64,000 nt of DNA, from contig NZ_JACSIT010000091.1 in the NCBI RefSeq assembly GCF_014349155.1, positions 124,001 to 188,000 on the forward strand. The letters run 5' to 3'. A model generated the notes under the pieces. It was not told where the DNA came from. It saw only the letters and a program-made list of their open reading frames with translations, and did no database searches. Positions 61,375 to 64,000 of the stretch are shown here, in pieces; the first letter of the stretch is position 1; each line of letters starts with the position of its first letter. The stretch is from Neolewinella lacunae. GTDB taxonomy: Bacteria; Bacteroidota; Bacteroidia; Chitinophagales; Saprospiraceae. The translations under genes and the position numbers were made by a program.

Positions 61375-61407
61375 GAGCAAGGCCGGTTCACCAGCCTTGC
61401 TCCTTTG
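61375..61407. terminator. Bidirectional terminator between FKBP and TPR genes
   Basis: A perfect 10-bp stem GGAGCAAGGC/GCCTTGCTCC, with TTTG after it on the plus strand and a short T run on the minus strand. It serves the convergent genes ending at 61265 and 61411. Confidence 0.8.
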
Positions 61408-61410
61408 CAT

Positions 61411-62868
61411 TTATCTGGGCTTGTGCAACTCGAAGATCGCGTTGATCTCGCGGTCATCCCGTAGGTCGGGATACCACTCCAGAAGCAATTCACTGTCGTC
61501 GTAGTAGGTGCTCAGGGCATCGTTGAGGTACTCGAGGGCCCGGCCGCGTTTGTTGCAAATCAGGTAGATGGCCACCATGCCGTAGAGGAGGCTACCGTCC
61601 TGGTAGCGCTCCAAGACGTCGTGCATCAGTCCGAGACCTTCTTTTTCGCGCCCCTGGTCACAGAGGAAGATCGCGTAAGAGACGTAGGCTTCGCTGTAGT
61701 GATCGTCCATTTCGATGGCCCGCTGAAAGGCCTGTTCGGCGTCGTCCTGTTCGTTGGTGGCGGCCAGGCAGAGAGCCAGCCCGAGCCAGCAGTCTGCCGT
61801 GTGATTGGCTCGCTCCACGGCCCGGCCGTAGTTGTATGCGGCCATGCCCCACTTTTCTTCGACGGCAAAACATTCACCGAGGTGCTGGTAGATGTCGTAC
61901 ATGTCGGGCTCAATCTCTACGGCACGGAAGTAGGCAGCCTTAGCTTCGTCGATCCGGTTGAGCAGCTGTAAGGAGCGGCCGAAGCGCATATAGGTCTCGT
62001 AGGTATCTTCTGCTTCGGGGGAGGCGAAGTAAATCTCGTACACCTTAATGGCCGTCTCGTAGTCTTCGATGTCGAAGAGCTTATCGGCGTATTCGAGGTC
62101 GTAACGGGGGTTGCCTCCGTCCAGGGAACGCGCGTTGGCGAAGGCGTCGACGGCCTTGTACTCCTGCCCCAGATCATCGTACCAGAGGCCCAGGTAATAC
62201 CAGGCCAGGTCGTTGAAGGGGTCCGCTTCGAGCACTTCCTGCATCACGGCACCGAAGCGTGAACGCAGGTGATCGAACTCGCTGGCGTTGAGCATTTCAT
62301 CGAGGGCGGGCTCCTGGTAGGCGTCGAGGCGAACAGCCTCCCGGAAAGCTTCCCAGGCTTCGTCGTAGCGGGTTTCCTGCAGCAACAGCAAGCCGTCGAA
62401 AAAGGCCAGGAGGCTTTCCCGTTCGGGGCCTTCCACGCGGCCGCGCAGGGTATCGAGAATGTTCCGGGCCTCTTCCCGTTTCTCAAAATGCGTGAGCACC
62501 TCGAGGCGAAGCATCAGAGATTCTTCGTCGTTGGGTGCGTAGATGCTGAGTTTTTCCAACGTGGCCAGGGCCGCCTCTTCCTCCAGGTTGATCTTGTGGA
62601 TGAGGGCCTTCCATTTGTAAAACTCAGGCGTAAAGTTGTGTTGGCCAATGGCCAGGTCGGCAACTTCCAGGGTTCGGTCAAAGTCATTGTTCCCGTAGTA
62701 GTGTACCAGCAGGTCTTCAAATTCTTCTTCCGACAGAAAAAGCCCTGATTGACCGGGGGCCTTTTGCTCGTAGCGGGCTACGAGGGCTTGCAACGCTCGG
62801 TCGCGTTGGTCATTTTTATTTTCCTTCATGCGGGTTTCGAACGGTTCCGGCGTAGCTTCTTGAACCAT
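61411..62868 (-). CDS. Tetratricopeptide-repeat protein
   Basis: A 485-residue, acidic, all-helical protein with about ten TPR units from residue 60 onward (EEAWEAFREAVRLD, LAWYYLGLWYDDLGQEYKAVDAFANA, EMYDIYQHLGECFAVEEKWGMAAYNYGRAVE, AYVSYAIFLCDQGREKEGLGLM). It has no signal peptide or membrane segment, so it is cytoplasmic, probably a scaffold for protein contacts. The start could also be the Met at 62829 (MKENKNDQRDRA). No partner is evident nearby. Many Bacteroidota carry a closely similar TPR protein of this length. Confidence 0.85.
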   Translation of the reverse strand: MVQEATPEPFETRMKENKNDQRDRALQALVARYEQKAPGQSGLFLSEEEFEDLLVHYYGNNDFDRTLEVADLAIGQHNFTPEFYKWKALIHKINLEEEAALATLEKLSIYAPNDEESLMLRLEVLTHFEKREEARNILDTLRGRVEGPERESLLAFFDGLLLLQETRYDEAWEAFREAVRLDAYQEPALDEMLNASEFDHLRSRFGAVMQEVLEADPFNDLAWYYLGLWYDDLGQEYKAVDAFANARSLDGGNPRYDLEYADKLFDIEDYETAIKVYEIYFASPEAEDTYETYMRFGRSLQLLNRIDEAKAAYFRAVEIEPDMYDIYQHLGECFAVEEKWGMAAYNYGRAVERANHTADCWLGLALCLAATNEQDDAEQAFQRAIEMDDHYSEAYVSYAIFLCDQGREKEGLGLMHDVLERYQDGSLLYGMVAIYLICNKRGRALEYLNDALSTYYDDSELLLEWYPDLRDDREINAIFELHKPR

Positions 62869-62968
62869 TGGCTGGAACTCCCGACTAAGATACGATGGGA
62901 AAGGGAAAAAAGTTGCTCTTCTTTACAAAGGTTTATCCTTCCGTTAAGCGCAACTTAAGCTTTGCTGC

Positions 62969-63445
62969 TCAATGGCCGTTGTTCCGCCGCCACTCCCGGG
63001 TGCGTTCCCAGAGTTGCTGGCGGAATGCTTTTTCCACTTCTTCGAGCCGGACAACCTTGGTGGCGGGCAATACGGTGAGGAATTTGTCTTCCGCCTCTTC
63101 CATCAGTTTGGTGAGTTGCTGCCGCCGCAACCGTTCGTCGCGGAGGTGTTGCAGGGCTTCTGCTTCCGTCAGGGTGCTGCCACCTGGTTCCCGGAGTTTG
63201 CGCCAGCCTTCCTCGCGCTTGAGCTCCCGAATCCGGCTTTCGTAGGCCCAGAAAAGGGGGAAAAAGGCTTTGACTTCGGTGGGGGTGAGGCCTAACTTCT
63301 CGGTGATGAAGGCCTGCCGGGCCAGGTGGATGCGGTTCTGAGCCTGCTCCAAGCGGGTAGGAGGTGCGCCGGGCTGGCGCTGGGCGGCCAGGTTGCCGAG
63401 GGTAAAGACCAGTAAGAGGGCAAAAAGGAAGCAGTACTTTTTCAT
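62969..63445 (-). CDS. CpxP/Spy-like periplasmic protein
   Basis: A 158-residue secreted protein (signal MKKYCFLFALLLVFTLGNLAAQ) with a helical, charged body. The central motif FITEKLGLTPTEVKAFFPLFWAYESRIREL resembles the L-T-x-x-Q-type signature of CpxP/Spy envelope-stress proteins, with longer Arg/Glu helices after it. It lies 3 bases after the anti-sigma-like gene in a sigma factor operon, where a stress sensor of this kind is commonly found in Bacteroidota. It probably senses or buffers misfolded envelope protein (inference). Confidence 0.75.
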   Translation of the reverse strand: MKKYCFLFALLLVFTLGNLAAQRQPGAPPTRLEQAQNRIHLARQAFITEKLGLTPTEVKAFFPLFWAYESRIRELKREEGWRKLREPGGSTLTEAEALQHLRDERLRRQQLTKLMEEAEDKFLTVLPATKVVRLEEVEKAFRQQLWERTREWRRNNGH

Positions 63446-63448
63446 CGT

Positions 63449-63832
63449 TTATTCGTTGGGGGGCTGGGCGGCGTACAGTTCGGTTTCAAATTCACTCAGG
63501 CGGCTGCCGATGTATTCTTCGATGGCTTCGGGGGGGATATCGGCCAGCAGTTCTGCACTGCTGGGCGTGGCCTGGGCCATCGGTGTCGTTGTCCCTTCGC
63601 CCCTAAAGTCGCGGTCAAGGGCCAGCCAAAGTCCCAGCAGGAGCAAGAGGCTGGCCGCCACCGCCCAAGTGGCACTCCGCCAGGTGCGGACCACGGCGGG
63701 GCGGTGGACCCGGGCGACGGTCTCCTGGGCCAGCTGCGCGAAATACGCATCCGGCGGGGAAACAAAGCCATCGCCCTTTTCCCGCAGCGCCCGCAATGCG
63801 GCGGGCAGTTCTTCGCTTTCTTTACTGTGCAT
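63449..63832 (-). CDS. Single-pass membrane protein, probable anti-sigma factor
   Basis: A 127-residue protein with a cytoplasmic N-terminal part (residues 1-50, VSPPDAYFAQLAQETVARV), one transmembrane helix (about 53-69, ATWAVAASLLLLLGLWLAL) and a periplasmic acidic tail (ELLADIPPEAIEEYIGSRLSEFE). Its ATG overlaps the sigma factor stop by 11 bases, indicating coupled translation. The position and topology suit an anti-sigma factor, although no canonical zinc-binding anti-sigma motif is present. Confidence 0.7.
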   Translation of the reverse strand: MHSKESEELPAALRALREKGDGFVSPPDAYFAQLAQETVARVHRPAVVRTWRSATWAVAASLLLLLGLWLALDRDFRGEGTTTPMAQATPSSAELLADIPPEAIEEYIGSRLSEFETELYAAQPPNE

Positions 63833-64000
63833 ATGCTTTCAGTTTGCTTTCAATTTTTTTTACCGCCAGGTGGTAGCTGGCTTTCAGCGCCCCTTCGGAA
63901 GTACCGGTAATCTGGCTGATTTCCGCGTAGGGCAGTTCGTCGTAGTAGCGCAAGAGGAATACGGCCCGTTGCTTATCGGGCAATGCCGCTAGAGCTTTTT
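63822..64000 (-). CDS. ECF sigma factor, C-terminal part (cut by window edge)
   Basis: The last 58 codons of an RNA polymerase sigma-70 family ECF factor. The visible part is region 4: ALPDKQRAVFLLRYYDELPY, then the helix-turn-helix AEISQITGTSEGALKASYHL and AVKKIESKLKAYAQ. The beginning lies beyond position 64000. It is translationally coupled to the anti-sigma-like gene and heads the three-gene stress module. Confidence 0.9.
   Translation of the reverse strand, partial: KALAALPDKQRAVFLLRYYDELPYAEISQITGTSEGALKASYHLAVKKIESKLKAYAQ

Overview
The window looks like a chromosomal segment from a GC-rich member of the Bacteroidota, most plausibly a Saprospiria/Lewinella-like marine bacterium (inference). 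Supporting signs are TAnnTTTG-type promoter boxes, a type IX secretion (T9SS) sorting tail on a beta-helix protein, two giant adhesins with gliding-motility-type C-terminal domains, a fused alpha/beta E1 2-oxoacid dehydrogenase, an acyl-ornithine (not ornithine) carbamoyltransferase and many OmpA/PorT/TolB-type envelope proteins. I see no phage, plasmid, CRISPR or intact insertion sequence.

Layout. 0.1-3.1 kb: a one-strand cluster of four unrecognised genes. The first two look like distant relatives of each other, and the last two are clear paralogues whose N-terminal half resembles the eukaryotic RGS domain; this is the most novel gene content. 3.2-10.2 kb: an orphan OmpR-type response regulator, an atypical SDR, a large TolB/BamA-like outer-membrane protein and a DUF3089 lipoprotein. 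10.4-15.7 kb: kynureninase, Ogt, an FAD amine oxidoreductase, a family 2 glycosyltransferase and CysQ. 15.7-21.0 kb: a minus-strand arginine cluster (acyl-ornithine carbamoyltransferase, argD, argC, argG, GNAT). 21.6-29.5 kb: T9SS beta-helix protein, tRNA-Gln, fused E1, LpxH and a DUF1223 protein. 29.7-36.8 kb: OmpA/TSP3 porin-like protein, YbhN-like flippase-domain protein, M50 protease, OmpH, a glucosaminidase and two small unknown genes. 37.1-42.5 kb: housekeeping run mnmE, histidine kinase, rnc, fabF, acpP. 42.9-55.8 kb: two giant adhesins and a glucosaminidase/LysM protein. 55.9-64 kb: outer-membrane barrel, comF, guaB, ADP-ribosylglycohydrolase-like lipoprotein, FKBP isomerase, TPR protein, and a stress-type module (CpxP-like protein, anti-sigma-like protein, ECF sigma factor cut by the window edge).

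The most striking non-genic feature is the density of short dispersed repeats. At least seven families occupy most intergenic spaces. The leading one is an 18-bp core, GGGCGCGGCCGCAGGTGC (about 19-20 copies, both orientations), often extended by a GGGAAAG tail and sometimes joined to a G-rich hairpin; about 8 copies or variants lie in frame inside protein genes. Other repeats abut or supply the stop codons of minus-strand genes. At 34.1-34.4 kb there is a 223-bp MITE-like element with 19-bp terminal inverted repeats and a 7-bp target duplication, and a related composite repeat at 31.4 kb resembles its empty site. Two unannotated micro-genes (24 and 33 codons) are proposed from sequence signals.
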